This document shows positions 8,308-13,159 of a stretch of DNA of 20,990 bases, one piece after another. The first letter of the stretch is position 1. Each line of letters begins with the position of its first letter. A program made the position numbers and the translations under genes. The notes under the pieces are model-generated. The model searched no databases. It saw nothing but the letters and a program-made list of their open reading frames with translations, and was not told where the DNA came from. The DNA comes from a virus, in IMG/VR virus record IMGVR_UViG_3300009413_000109, positions 1 to 20,990 of that record; one strand, 5' to 3'.

Positions 8308-8439
8308 CCGAACAGAACCCGAAGGGTGGTCGGCCCGAACAGAACCCGAAGAAGCCAGCACCGAACAGAACCCGAAAGGGCCGGTACCGAACAGAACCCG
8401 AAAGGCCAGATTCGGTCTATTACCCGAACAAACCCCGAA
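8308..8439. repeat. CCGAACAGAACCCGAA iterons
   Basis: Four identical 16-mers start at 8308, 8335, 8361 and 8387 (spacing 27, 26, 26). A degenerate copy starts at 8424 and another at 8602-8617, next to the sigma-54 promoter match. Each unit contains two direct CCGAA half-sites 11 bp apart, about one helical turn. An inverted half-site TTCGG lies at 8411. The arrangement fits cooperative binding of a regulator or initiator: either upstream activator sites for the promoter at 8629 or replication-origin iterons. Confidence 0.8.
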
Positions 8440-8628
8440 ATACCCCTCAGAGGGCCTCAGAGGCTTTCTAAGGGCCGTGAGACGGTCGAAGCACTCAGGG
8501 GTAGGGTAGGGGTTGCCACGGCGTTTCTTCAATGGTACCAACGCTTTTTAGGGGTATCCTGAGCAATGGGTGCAATGTGCCCCCCATGGTGGGGGACTCA
8601 CCCGAACAAATCCCGAAGGTCCAGAACG
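8440..8628. other. Noncoding stretch with small repeats
   Basis: No credible gene. It holds a 9-bp direct repeat CCTCAGAGG (about 8445-8464), a CCCCC/GGGGG hairpin around 8580-8595, and the outlying iteron at 8602. ORFs here on both strands come from the iteron composition and lack ribosome sites. Confidence 0.5.
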
Positions 8629-8644
8629 TGGCACGGCGCTTGCA
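8629..8644 (+). promoter_or_regulatory. Sigma-54 (RpoN) promoter match
   Basis: TGGCACGGCGCTTGCA fits the -24/-12 consensus TGGCAC-N5-TTGCA at every fixed position, so the start point would be near 8655, about 145 bases before the gene at 8800. Sigma-54 promoters require an activator bound upstream, and the CCGAA iterons lie upstream at suitable distance. I estimate by composition alone that an 11-base match is expected by chance in roughly one window in a hundred of this size, so position adds weight but does not prove function. Confidence 0.6.
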
Positions 8645-8771
8645 TCTGTCTTCTGTGCTGGTCCGAACGGTAAATCCGCTGACAAAGTTTGGCGAAAGAA
8701 ACCGCGAGATCGTGAGGTCTGCTGAGACGCACCTCCAGTATCTGACCGGCGACCCAGTGGGTGGCTCTCCC

Positions 8772-8793
8772 TTTCTTTGATCAAAGATGGGAG
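8772..8793 (+). promoter_or_regulatory. Hairpin-SD module B, divergent copy
   Basis: TTTCTTTGATCAAAGATGGG followed by AG. It contains the palindrome CTTTGATCAAAG, and GGGAG ends seven bases before the ATG at 8800. It differs at about four positions from the module at 11895 and 14771. The hairpin would leave the ribosome site exposed. Confidence 0.6.
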
Positions 8794-8799
8794 AATCCA

Positions 8800-9585
8800 A
8801 TGCCACAAACGACGATGCAGGACACCGTAACGAATCTGTTGGAAGGTCTAGCAGAGACGTTGCAAGAGGGAACCGAAGCACTAGGAACGGCTCTCTATAA
8901 CCGTTGCCGGATCATGCCCCAAGCGGCGCTAATCGGGAAAACGTGGAACGAGAGCGTGATCGACTTCGTCCGTTGGGGGCTCAGCTTAGACGTTAGCATG
9001 AGCGCTATGTACAGCGTGCTCGCTGACACAATGGCGACCAAGGTCGCCAGAATCGGACGAGACGACGGGCTGGAGGGAGAAGCTCTCTCAGAGCTTCGCG
9101 AGACGGCGGACAACACGATCTCGCAACTGAACGGCCCGTTCTGGCGATGTGCGTTCATCATCGAACACGATGGCCCAGTGAATGGCTTGTTCACGGTCAT
9201 GAACGAAGATGGCGCAACGTGGAGTGCCGTTAACCGGTACGCTACGGACAGGATTGCGGAAATCGCGTACGATCCTTCGCGGCATGATGTGAACGTTTCG
9301 TACACGCCAACCGGTTCAGACCATGCAGTGACGTTCTCCGTCGGACAAGCATCCGACAAGCGAGACGAACGGGATGCAGCACAAGCTGTAGCTGATTCGA
9401 TCAAGACGGACTGGTCGCCCAATTGGCGCGCCGTGCTCCGCGATATCAGAAACGAGAACCCGTGCGGCATGATCGACAAGCGCACAAAAGCGGATCGTGA
9501 CAAAATCGACGCCAAGGTTGGAGCGCATCTCTTGGCTCAGCTTTCGGACGAAGATCTCGCGAAGTATCGGAAAGACCACAGTTAA
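8800..9585 (+). CDS. Unknown protein, candidate moron
   Basis: 261 aa, not recognised. The ATG at 8800 (MPQTTMQDTV) is chosen because GGGAG precedes it; an in-frame GTG at 8761 has no ribosome site. The protein is soluble and acidic-to-neutral, probably helical at residues 1-100 (LLEGLAETLQEGTEALGTALYNRC), with a mixed middle (FWRCAFIIEHDGPVNGLFTVMNEDG) and a charged helical C-terminus (KRTKADRDKIDAKVGAHLLAQLSDEDLAKYRK). It has no membrane segment or signal peptide. It sits alone in plus orientation between terS and terL, with a candidate sigma-54 promoter upstream and a strong terminator 32 bases downstream, the classic layout of a moron. A host-interaction role is inference. Confidence 0.8.
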   Translation: MPQTTMQDTVTNLLEGLAETLQEGTEALGTALYNRCRIMPQAALIGKTWNESVIDFVRWGLSLDVSMSAMYSVLADTMATKVARIGRDDGLEGEALSELRETADNTISQLNGPFWRCAFIIEHDGPVNGLFTVMNEDGATWSAVNRYATDRIAEIAYDPSRHDVNVSYTPTGSDHAVTFSVGQASDKRDERDAAQAVADSIKTDWSPNWRAVLRDIRNENPCGMIDKRTKADRDKIDAKVGAHLLAQLSDEDLAKYRKDHS

Positions 9586-9616
9586 CCCCGTGGGGAGCCA
9601 CTTACTGGGATGTCGG

Positions 9617-9662
9617 AAGGGCCGGGCTCAACCCCGGCCCTTCCCTTTTTTCTACTTTTTTT
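9617..9662 (+). terminator. Intrinsic terminator after the 8800 gene
   Basis: Ten-bp stem AAGGGCCGGG / CCCGGCCCTT (9617-9626 and 9633-9642) with a 6-nt loop, then CCC, T6, CTAC and T7. The stem is strong and GC-rich with a clear T-tract on the plus strand only. Confidence 0.92.
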
Positions 9663-9665
9663 GTA

Positions 9666-9678
9666 GTCCAGGCTGGAC
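9666..9678. other. Short inverted repeat
   Basis: GTCCAG-G-CTGGAC, a 13-bp dyad just after the terminator and before the CAGT repeats. A protein-binding site is possible; nothing more can be said. Confidence 0.3.
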
Positions 9679-9683
9679 ATTAC

Positions 9684-9715
9684 CAGTCAGTCAGTCAGTC
9701 AGTCAGTCAGTCAGT
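9684..9715. repeat. (CAGT)8 tetranucleotide microsatellite
   Basis: Eight perfect CAGT units in the gap between two convergent genes (8800 gene and terS). It is followed directly by the small dyad ATCTTTCACGAAAGAT (about 9716-9731). The tract is noncoding, so copy-number slippage would not change a protein. Confidence 0.95.
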
Positions 9716-9771
9716 ATCTTTCACGAAAGATGTCCGACAGTAGGTCGATCAAGCCTCTTCTTTGGGTGCTA

Positions 9772-10212
9772 TCAGTCAAAGAGTATACTGAGTTTCTCGC
9801 TCAATTCGGCTTCGATCTGGCTGGGTGTGCGGTTCTCTACGACTACTGTGGTTGAGGAGTCAAAGAGTCCGGCACCTTTGCCTAGCAGTTCAAGGGCACG
9901 GACACGGGTGCTGGCGTTGTTGTCCATGTCCAGGGCTTCTTCTTTGAGACGTTCAAGAATCCAAGCTTGGCGGGTATGTTCGTGGGCTTTGGTAGCTGTC
10001 GAGTTGTTTGCTTTCAGCGAATCGACTTGCAGTTTAATGTGGGCCTTTTTCATGAGTTTATGACCTTCGATGCTGATTGCATTGTCGGACATATTCTTAG
10101 CGTTATAGGCTAGGCGATAGGACTGGGTGTAGTTGTTTCCTTTAGCTACGAACCCAGCGAACGCCGATTGTTTTGGAGTTAGGGGCAGGGCCTTAGTCTT
10201 AGAAGTATTCAT
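9772..10212 (-). CDS. terS: Terminase small subunit
   Basis: 146 aa from the ATG at 10212. The N-terminal half fits the Terminase_2 type DNA-binding domain: LTPKQSAFAGFVAKGNNYTQSYRLAYNAKNMSDNAISIEGHKLMKKAHIKLQV. The remainder is a helical oligomerisation part (ARALELLGKGAGLFD-like) and a C-terminal tail that may contact the large subunit. It recognises the packaging site. AAGGA lies about a dozen bases upstream of the start, rather far. Longer in-frame starts exist but have no ribosome site. It is on the same strand as terL but separated from it by the opposite-strand 8800 gene. Confidence 0.85.
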   Translation of the reverse strand: MNTSKTKALPLTPKQSAFAGFVAKGNNYTQSYRLAYNAKNMSDNAISIEGHKLMKKAHIKLQVDSLKANNSTATKAHEHTRQAWILERLKEEALDMDNNASTRVRALELLGKGAGLFDSSTTVVVENRTPSQIEAELSEKLSILFD

Positions 10213-10591
10213 GGCGGTATTTATTCCTTCCAAAGTGGGGGTGATTGTGCGCTTCAACATAGTGCCAAAGAAGCTGGCACTAATCAATCCCAGAGCTTAC
10301 CGGGATGCGCGATTTGCGCGTGCTAGTGACGGCTCAAGATGTCAGATTCGTGCTGACAAGATTATAGCCAGGCACGCTGACGCATTATGGGATCGATTCG
10401 GTGTCCGCTGGGTGGCGGGTTACGACCGGGATTTACGAAGGAATGTTAGGGCCAAGCGTGAGGGCGAGTTTATTGGCGAGTACACACGCAGGGTATCGAA
10501 GGGTGGTTACCGTCGTGGTCATGACGCAATCAGAGATGTAACTGATGCCACTGCGTGGCGCAGGTATGGTATAGCTGGAACGAACAAGTAG
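10211..10591 (+). CDS. Uncertain basic hypothetical protein
   Basis: 126 aa if started at the ATG 10211, which shares the CATG tetramer with the terS start so the two genes diverge from one point. GTG codons at 10235, 10241, 10247 and 10262 are alternatives. The later part (RDARFARASDGSRCQIRADKIIARHADALWDRFGVRW) is basic and looks coding. No family is recognised and the ribosome site is poor. It ends 23 bases before the next gene. It may be a real nucleic-acid-binding protein or a chance open frame. Confidence 0.45.
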   Translation: MAVFIPSKVGVIVRFNIVPKKLALINPRAYRDARFARASDGSRCQIRADKIIARHADALWDRFGVRWVAGYDRDLRRNVRAKREGEFIGEYTRRVSKGGYRRGHDAIRDVTDATAWRRYGIAGTNK

Positions 10592-10614
10592 TCAGTCCCC
10601 CACCGGAGGGAGCG

Positions 10615-10797
10615 ATGAGCACCCGAACCAACACCACAGAGGTACGAGATCCCCGAGATCGACTTCTGATCGCTGAATCAGCGAGACGTTTGATCCGAGA
10701 ATCTTGTCATGTTCCTACGATGGATCAAGCAGCAGCGATTCAGCGAGAGACTCGTGCTATCCTCAACGTCCTTGGGATAGATGAAGAGGAAAGATAA
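10615..10797 (+). CDS. Small hypothetical protein
   Basis: 60 aa, charged, likely helical (DRLLIAESARRLIRESCHVPTMDQAAAIQRETRAILNVLGIDEEER). The ATG 10615 follows GGAGGGAGCG. First clear member of the long plus-strand accessory run. No family recognised. Confidence 0.65.
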   Translation: MSTRTNTTEVRDPRDRLLIAESARRLIRESCHVPTMDQAAAIQRETRAILNVLGIDEEER

Positions 10798-10802
10798 ACC
10801 TG

Positions 10803-10829
10803 TAACTGGGGGAAAATTTCCCCCAAGGA
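10803..10829 (+). promoter_or_regulatory. Hairpin-SD module A, copy 1
   Basis: TAACTGGGGG, AAAATTT, CCCCC, AAGGA: a G5/C5 stem with an A/T-rich loop immediately followed by the ribosome site, ATG at 10837. The same layout recurs at 11138 and 14159. Confidence 0.75.
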
Positions 10830-10836
10830 AAAACGC

Positions 10837-11022
10837 ATGAGCAAGAAGGAACCCATTCGCCTAGAGACAGGCATGATGGATCAGATCATGCTCGTCTATG
10901 GCACCGGACCCGTCGAAACGTGGAGCGTGTTGCGAGTGTGGCCCGCTTCACAACGGGCCGAAGCCGAACACTACCTAGCCGATCTCAAGGCCTTTGTAGT
11001 TTTCTTGGGCAATCATGAGTAA
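10837..11022 (+). CDS. Small hypothetical gene truncated by a foldback insertion
   Basis: 61 aa as it stands. Residues 1-52 (MSKKEPIRLETGMMDQIMLV...AEHYLADLKA) belong to an unrecognised small phage protein. The last nine residues, FVVFLGNHE, are encoded by a copy of antisense scaffold-gene DNA. The stop TAA at 11020-11022 spans the junction of the direct and inverted parts of that insertion. The frame continues open beyond it to a TAG at 11127, so the original gene probably ended there. Translation starts after hairpin-SD module A. Confidence 0.6.
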   Translation: MSKKEPIRLETGMMDQIMLVYGTGPVETWSVLRVWPASQRAEAEHYLADLKAFVVFLGNHE

Positions 11023-11053
11023 AGCAAGTCTAGGGCAAATGCTTCACTCATGA
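10993..11053. repeat. Foldback templated insertion copied from the scaffold gene
   Basis: Bases 10993-11020 are identical to 2774-2801 (28 bp, direct). Bases 11021-11053 are the exact reverse complement of 2794-2826 (33 bp). The two parts share 2794-2801, so the insertion ends carry the inverted octamers TCATGAGT and ACTCATGA and can form a hairpin. Both junctions and the inversion are seen directly. A replication template switch is the likeliest origin; a library or assembly chimera is the alternative. Confidence 0.95.
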
Positions 11054-11127
11054 ACGTGGATTTTGACGGTGGTCCGCAGGAGACCGATGGCTTCACCATC
11101 GGATTCCCTGTACGGCGCAAGACGTAG
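11050..11127 (+). pseudogene. Probable detached 3' end of the 10837 gene
   Basis: From the ATG at 11050 (inside the insertion) the frame reads MNVDFDGGPQETDGFTIGF and ends in VRRKT. It is in the same frame as 10837, and no stop other than the junction TAA separates them. There is no ribosome site, so it is more likely the severed C-terminus than a gene of its own. Confidence 0.45.
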
Positions 11128-11137
11128 TAGTAATCTC

Positions 11138-11166
11138 ATAACCGGGGGAAAACTTCCCCCAAAGGA
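11138..11166 (+). promoter_or_regulatory. Hairpin-SD module A, copy 2
   Basis: ATAACC, GGGGG, AAAACTT, CCCCC, AAAGGA, with ATG at 11173. Stem and SD spacing match copy 1 and most bases are identical. Confidence 0.78.
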
Positions 11167-11172
11167 CGAGCT

Positions 11173-11478
11173 ATGAGCTTCACGGGTGCAGAACTGCGGG
11201 CAGTGCAGGACGAATACGAGAGGGAGACGGGTGAGCGCCCCAGCCTGGCGGTGGCGGAAGTGCTGCTGGACAGGCAGCGCGAGGCCGACAGCTACCGTGA
11301 CGAGTACACCGTGGAGGAATTCAAAGCTGATACGGAGGCAGGGCTATACGACAAGCCGGACCCTGACGCCCAATGCTGGGAGTGCGACAAGCCTGGCGAC
11401 TACTACGACGGCGTATGCTACGAGTGTGCGGCACAGCCCTTCGGCGTGCTTTGGCAGCTAGAGCGGGAGAGTTTCTAG
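11173..11478 (+). CDS. Small zinc-ribbon-like protein
   Basis: 101 aa. The C-terminal half has CWEC (68-71) and CYEC (82-85), a CX2C-X10-CX2C pair that could hold one zinc ion. The N-terminus is acidic and helical and begins MSFTGAELRAVQDE; the AELRAVQDE codons are a DNA repeat also found at 11726 and 11803. It is preceded by hairpin-SD module A. The family is not recognised. A small zinc protein may bind nucleic acid or a host protein, but nothing here decides that. Confidence 0.75.
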   Translation: MSFTGAELRAVQDEYERETGERPSLAVAEVLLDRQREADSYRDEYTVEEFKADTEAGLYDKPDPDAQCWECDKPGDYYDGVCYECAAQPFGVLWQLERESF

Positions 11479-11831
11479 GGCAACCAGTTGTTTCTTTCAC
11501 GGGAGGAGAACTATGAAGCACCGCATTAAATACTTCCTCATCAATCTCATCTTCTACGGTAAGGCATTCGCTTATCTGGCCATGGCAAGGCTCAGACATG
11601 GCGAGTGCTTCGTAGTAGAAAGCGGGTTCTGTTGTGACACTGGACACTTCTCAAATGAGAGGCGTTACACGAACCCGTGGACTGCTATGCGAAGTCTTCA
11701 CGATCTCAATACAGAGCAGAGGACGGAAGCAGAACTGCGGGCAGTGATGGTTGGGATGAACTGCGTAGGGATCGTATGGAGGCAGAGGACGATGAGAGAT
11801 TTGAAGCAGAACTGCGGGCAGTGCAGGACGA
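11188..11831 (+). repeat. Dispersed coding repeat AELRAV(QDE), three copies
   Basis: GCAGAACTGCGGGCAGTG occurs at 11188-11205, 11729-11746 and 11806-11823. Copies 1 and 3 extend to 26 identical bases; copies 2 and 3 extend five.. three bases to the left as GAA and are 77 bp apart. Copy 1 and copy 2 are read as AELRAV in their host genes. Copy 3 is read in a different frame of the 11513 gene but gives AELRAVQDE in the short ORF at 11776. This looks like duplicated small coding DNA. Confidence 0.85.
11487..11508 (+). promoter_or_regulatory. Module B without its 3' stem arm
   Basis: GTTGTTTCTTTCAC is followed directly by GGGAGGAG and, after four bases, the ATG at 11513. The 14-mer is identical to the start of the 14768 copy, but the AAAGAA arm is absent, so no hairpin forms. 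Confidence 0.6.
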
Positions 11832-11866
11832 GAAGAACGGGAGATAAACGAGGGGTGACAGGATAA
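11513..11866 (+). CDS. Small CCDTG protein with possible membrane segment
   Basis: 117 aa from an ATG with a strong ribosome site GGGAGGAG. A hydrophobic segment at about 7-25 (YFLINLIFYGKAFAYLAMA) may be membrane-associated. CCDTG at 40-44 followed by F, RY and W-x-A spacing resembles residues 90-118 of the protein at 12644, suggesting a small paralogous family. After AELRAVM (74-79) the sequence changes character and becomes basic and Cys-containing. This coincides with the repeated DNA, and the C-terminus may be a frame-shifted product of the 77-bp duplication. Unknown function. Confidence 0.65.
   Translation: MKHRIKYFLINLIFYGKAFAYLAMARLRHGECFVVESGFCCDTGHFSNERRYTNPWTAMRSLHDLNTEQRTEAELRAVMVGMNCVGIVWRQRTMRDLKQNCGQCRTRRTGDKRGVTG
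11776..11847 (+). CDS. Possible 23-aa ORF inside the repeat
   Basis: Reads MEAEDDERFEAELRAVQDE then KNGR and stop, in a different frame from the 11513 gene that contains it. GTAGGG lies about five bases upstream. It repeats the AELRAVQDE peptide of the 11173 protein. It may be a real microprotein, or the old C-terminus of a gene before a frameshift. Confidence 0.3.
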   Translation: MEAEDDERFEAELRAVQDEKNGR

Positions 11867-11931
11867 TGATGGACTACGAGAAGGACAGGGGCAGGTTTCT
11901 TTCACCAAAGAAGGGAGGCAGAAGAACATGA
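11866..11931 (+). CDS. Possible 21-aa ORF carrying module B
   Basis: MMDYEKDRGRFLSPKKGGRR then T and stop. It starts in a TAATG overlap with the previous gene and stops in an ATGA overlap with the next, so it bridges the two genes and could couple translation. RFLSPKKGGR is simply the translation of hairpin-SD module B, so the peptide itself may have no role. Confidence 0.35.
   Translation: MMDYEKDRGRFLSPKKGGRRT
11895..11918 (+). promoter_or_regulatory. Hairpin-SD module B, full copy
   Basis: TTCTTT (11897-11902), loop CACC, AAAGAA (11907-11912), then GGGAGG, with ATG at 11928. It has the same stem and loop as the copy at 14772-14787. Confidence 0.72.
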
Positions 11932-12137
11932 ACGTACCAACCTATTATCACCTGAACCGCACTCTAGAGAGGCTGGCGAGGGTCATCAGTCGAGCGCGGT
12001 ACAAAGACGACAGGACGGGCATGATACCGGAAGACGCCATGGTCGAGGTACTGAGGGAGGTATCCGATGCTGTCGCCACACTCACCGATCTGACTAAAGA
12101 CGCAGCAAACTCAAAGGTCTTTGAGAGCCCGGAGTAA
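11928..12137 (+). CDS. Small helical hypothetical protein
   Basis: 69 aa, mostly helical (YYHLNRTLERLARVISRARY, DAMVEVLREVSDAVATLTDLTKDAA). Start ATG 11928 follows module B. No family recognised. It ends five bases before the next gene. Confidence 0.7.
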   Translation: MNVPTYYHLNRTLERLARVISRARYKDDRTGMIPEDAMVEVLREVSDAVATLTDLTKDAANSKVFESPE

Positions 12138-12142
12138 TCATT

Positions 12143-12361
12143 ATGGACGATCTATCTTGGATTCTGGGCGACGGTGAAGATGTTGAGGATGCACTGGAAG
12201 ACTTCAAGGCCGAAGTAGAGAACCCCGCACTACTGAAGGCACGGCACGATGCCATAAGAAAACAGGCGCATGTCTTCACGGCAGAAGAATCGAAAAAGAT
12301 TACCGAAGCATTATGCGCCTGGATAGATGAAGAGGGTGAAGATCTAGGCGGCGATGAATGA
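12143..12361 (+). CDS. Small acidic hypothetical protein
   Basis: 72 aa, strongly acidic at both ends (DGEDVEDALEDFKAEVE and DEEGEDLGGDE) around a helical middle. The ribosome site is weak (GGAGTAATCATT), overlapping the previous stop, so coupled translation is likely. Acidic DNA-mimic-like composition is noted but not evidence of that function. Confidence 0.68.
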   Translation: MDDLSWILGDGEDVEDALEDFKAEVENPALLKARHDAIRKQAHVFTAEESKKITEALCAWIDEEGEDLGGDE

Positions 12362-12380
12362 GACTACAGGAGGAGGAGCT

Positions 12381-12407
12381 ATGATCGTGCCTGGTTCGGT
12401 GCGGTAG
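12381..12407 (+). other. Eight-codon ORF behind a very strong ribosome site
   Basis: GGAGGAGGAGCT precedes ATG and reads MIVPGSVR then TAG. Such a strong site before so short a frame suggests a leader peptide, or a gene whose body was lost or replaced by the tRNA-like sequence that follows at once. Confidence 0.4.
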
Positions 12408-12416
12408 CTCTAGGAC

Positions 12417-12447
12417 GGCTCGCCGGGGTTCGACTCCCCGGCCAGCC
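12417..12447 (+). other. tRNA T-arm-like hairpin
   Basis: GGCT-C-GCCGGGG, loop TTCGACT, CCCCGGC-C-AGCC: an 11-bp stem with one C-C mismatch. The 7-nt loop TTCGACT has the invariant TTC-x-A of a tRNA T-loop. Upstream, GCCTGGT (12389-12395) could pair with GCCAGCC like an acceptor stem at six of seven positions, but only 28 bases lie between, too few for D and anticodon arms. It is read as a tRNA remnant or mimic, not a working tRNA. A weak terminator is another possibility. Confidence 0.4.
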
Positions 12448-12503
12448 CTTTGCGGTATGAACGGGGCAACGGTGCCTACACCACCATTACAAAGGAGCTA
12501 CAT

Positions 12504-12644
12504 ATGCCAAAACGATCCAAGGCGCGGCAAAAGAGCATCGAACGCAAGGCGCGAGCACGGGCCGCAGCCGCTGGAAAGCGTTCGGCCACGCGGTCGAAGT
12601 ACGCGCTGAAGAAAGCTCGACAGGCTTGCGGGAGGGATTCCTAA
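12504..12644 (+). CDS. Small very basic protein
   Basis: 46 aa, about 40 percent Lys and Arg (MPKRSKARQKSIERKARARAA...), helical. The start ATG 12504 has AAAGGAGC upstream; an in-frame ATG at 12450 lacks a site. The composition suggests nucleic-acid binding. It overlaps the next start as TAATG. Confidence 0.65.
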   Translation: MPKRSKARQKSIERKARARAAAAGKRSATRSKYALKKARQACGRDS

Positions 12645-13159
12645 TGAAAGGGCGCTACGAACGTGCGCTCAAGGTATTTGGTTGGCGATTACTCATTACT
12701 CGCAACCGTCTAGGTGACGGTCGTCCCCGTGTATGGGAGCGGGTGCCTTGGGGTTGGCTCCTCACCTGGGGGCCGCTCACGGTATTTCTGGTGCGTTCGA
12801 TGCGCTACGAGAGCACTCGACTGGAGCGATGCATTCGCACCGTGCCGCACCTGTGGCGTCGTGCGCGCCTGTGGGCCACGCCGTGGCCGGTCTACATCGC
12901 TCATCACCGTTACTGCTGTGACACGGGTCCGTTCACGGCCATCCACAGGTACGGGACCGGGCGCGAAGCTTGGGCTGCGACAACGTGGGAGGCGATGTCG
13001 TGGGGAGACGGCCCGGAAAGTTATGCGGTGGTGAGTAGGCAAGACTACGACGATGACTGCGACCGGCCACTCTCCCTAACATGGGATGAGCAGGCAGCTA
13101 ACCGCGAGACAGAGGAGGATGAGCGGCACGAACGGTACATTCGGGAGGTGACATCGTGA
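12644..13159 (+). CDS. Hypothetical CCDTG protein
   Basis: 171 aa from ATG 12644 (site GGGAGGGA). The N-terminal third is basic and Trp-rich with a hydrophobic stretch VPWGWLLTWGPLTVFLV (34-50). YCCDTGPF (90-97) followed by HRY and W-x-A-x-T-x-W-E-A-M matches the 11513 protein in motif and spacing. The C-terminus is acidic (RQDYDDDCDRP, ANRETEEDERHERY). Two consecutive cysteines followed by D-T-G might bind metal; this is inference. No family recognised. It overlaps the next start as GTGA. Confidence 0.7.
   Translation: MKGRYERALKVFGWRLLITRNRLGDGRPRVWERVPWGWLLTWGPLTVFLVRSMRYESTRLERCIRTVPHLWRRARLWATPWPVYIAHHRYCCDTGPFTAIHRYGTGREAWAATTWEAMSWGDGPESYAVVSRQDYDDDCDRPLSLTWDEQAANRETEEDERHERYIREVTS

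Noticed and set aside
8234-8509. Plus-strand ORF with RTEPE repeats
   Set aside because: The repeats are iterons read in shifting frames, with no ribosome site. The 26/27-bp spacing does not keep frame.
8131-8541. Minus-strand 136-codon ORF ending in LAGIVLAGIV
   Set aside because: It is the translation of the TATACCAGC and CCGAA repeats plus GC hairpin; it has no ribosome site and odd composition.
8895-9515. Minus-strand 206-codon ORF over the 8800 gene
   Set aside because: Antisense shadow; the plus frame has the ribosome site, promoter match and terminator.
9716-9731. Terminator for terS
   Set aside because: ATCTTTCACGAAAGAT is a dyad but there is no T-tract on the minus strand after it.
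10993-11053. Insertion sequence or transposon end
   Set aside because: No target-site duplication or transposase; the whole insert is explained by scaffold-gene sequence in two orientations.
12389-12448. Intact tRNA
   Set aside because: Only 28 bases separate the possible acceptor and T-stem arms, leaving no D or anticodon arm; the acceptor pairing has a mismatch and no CCA follows.
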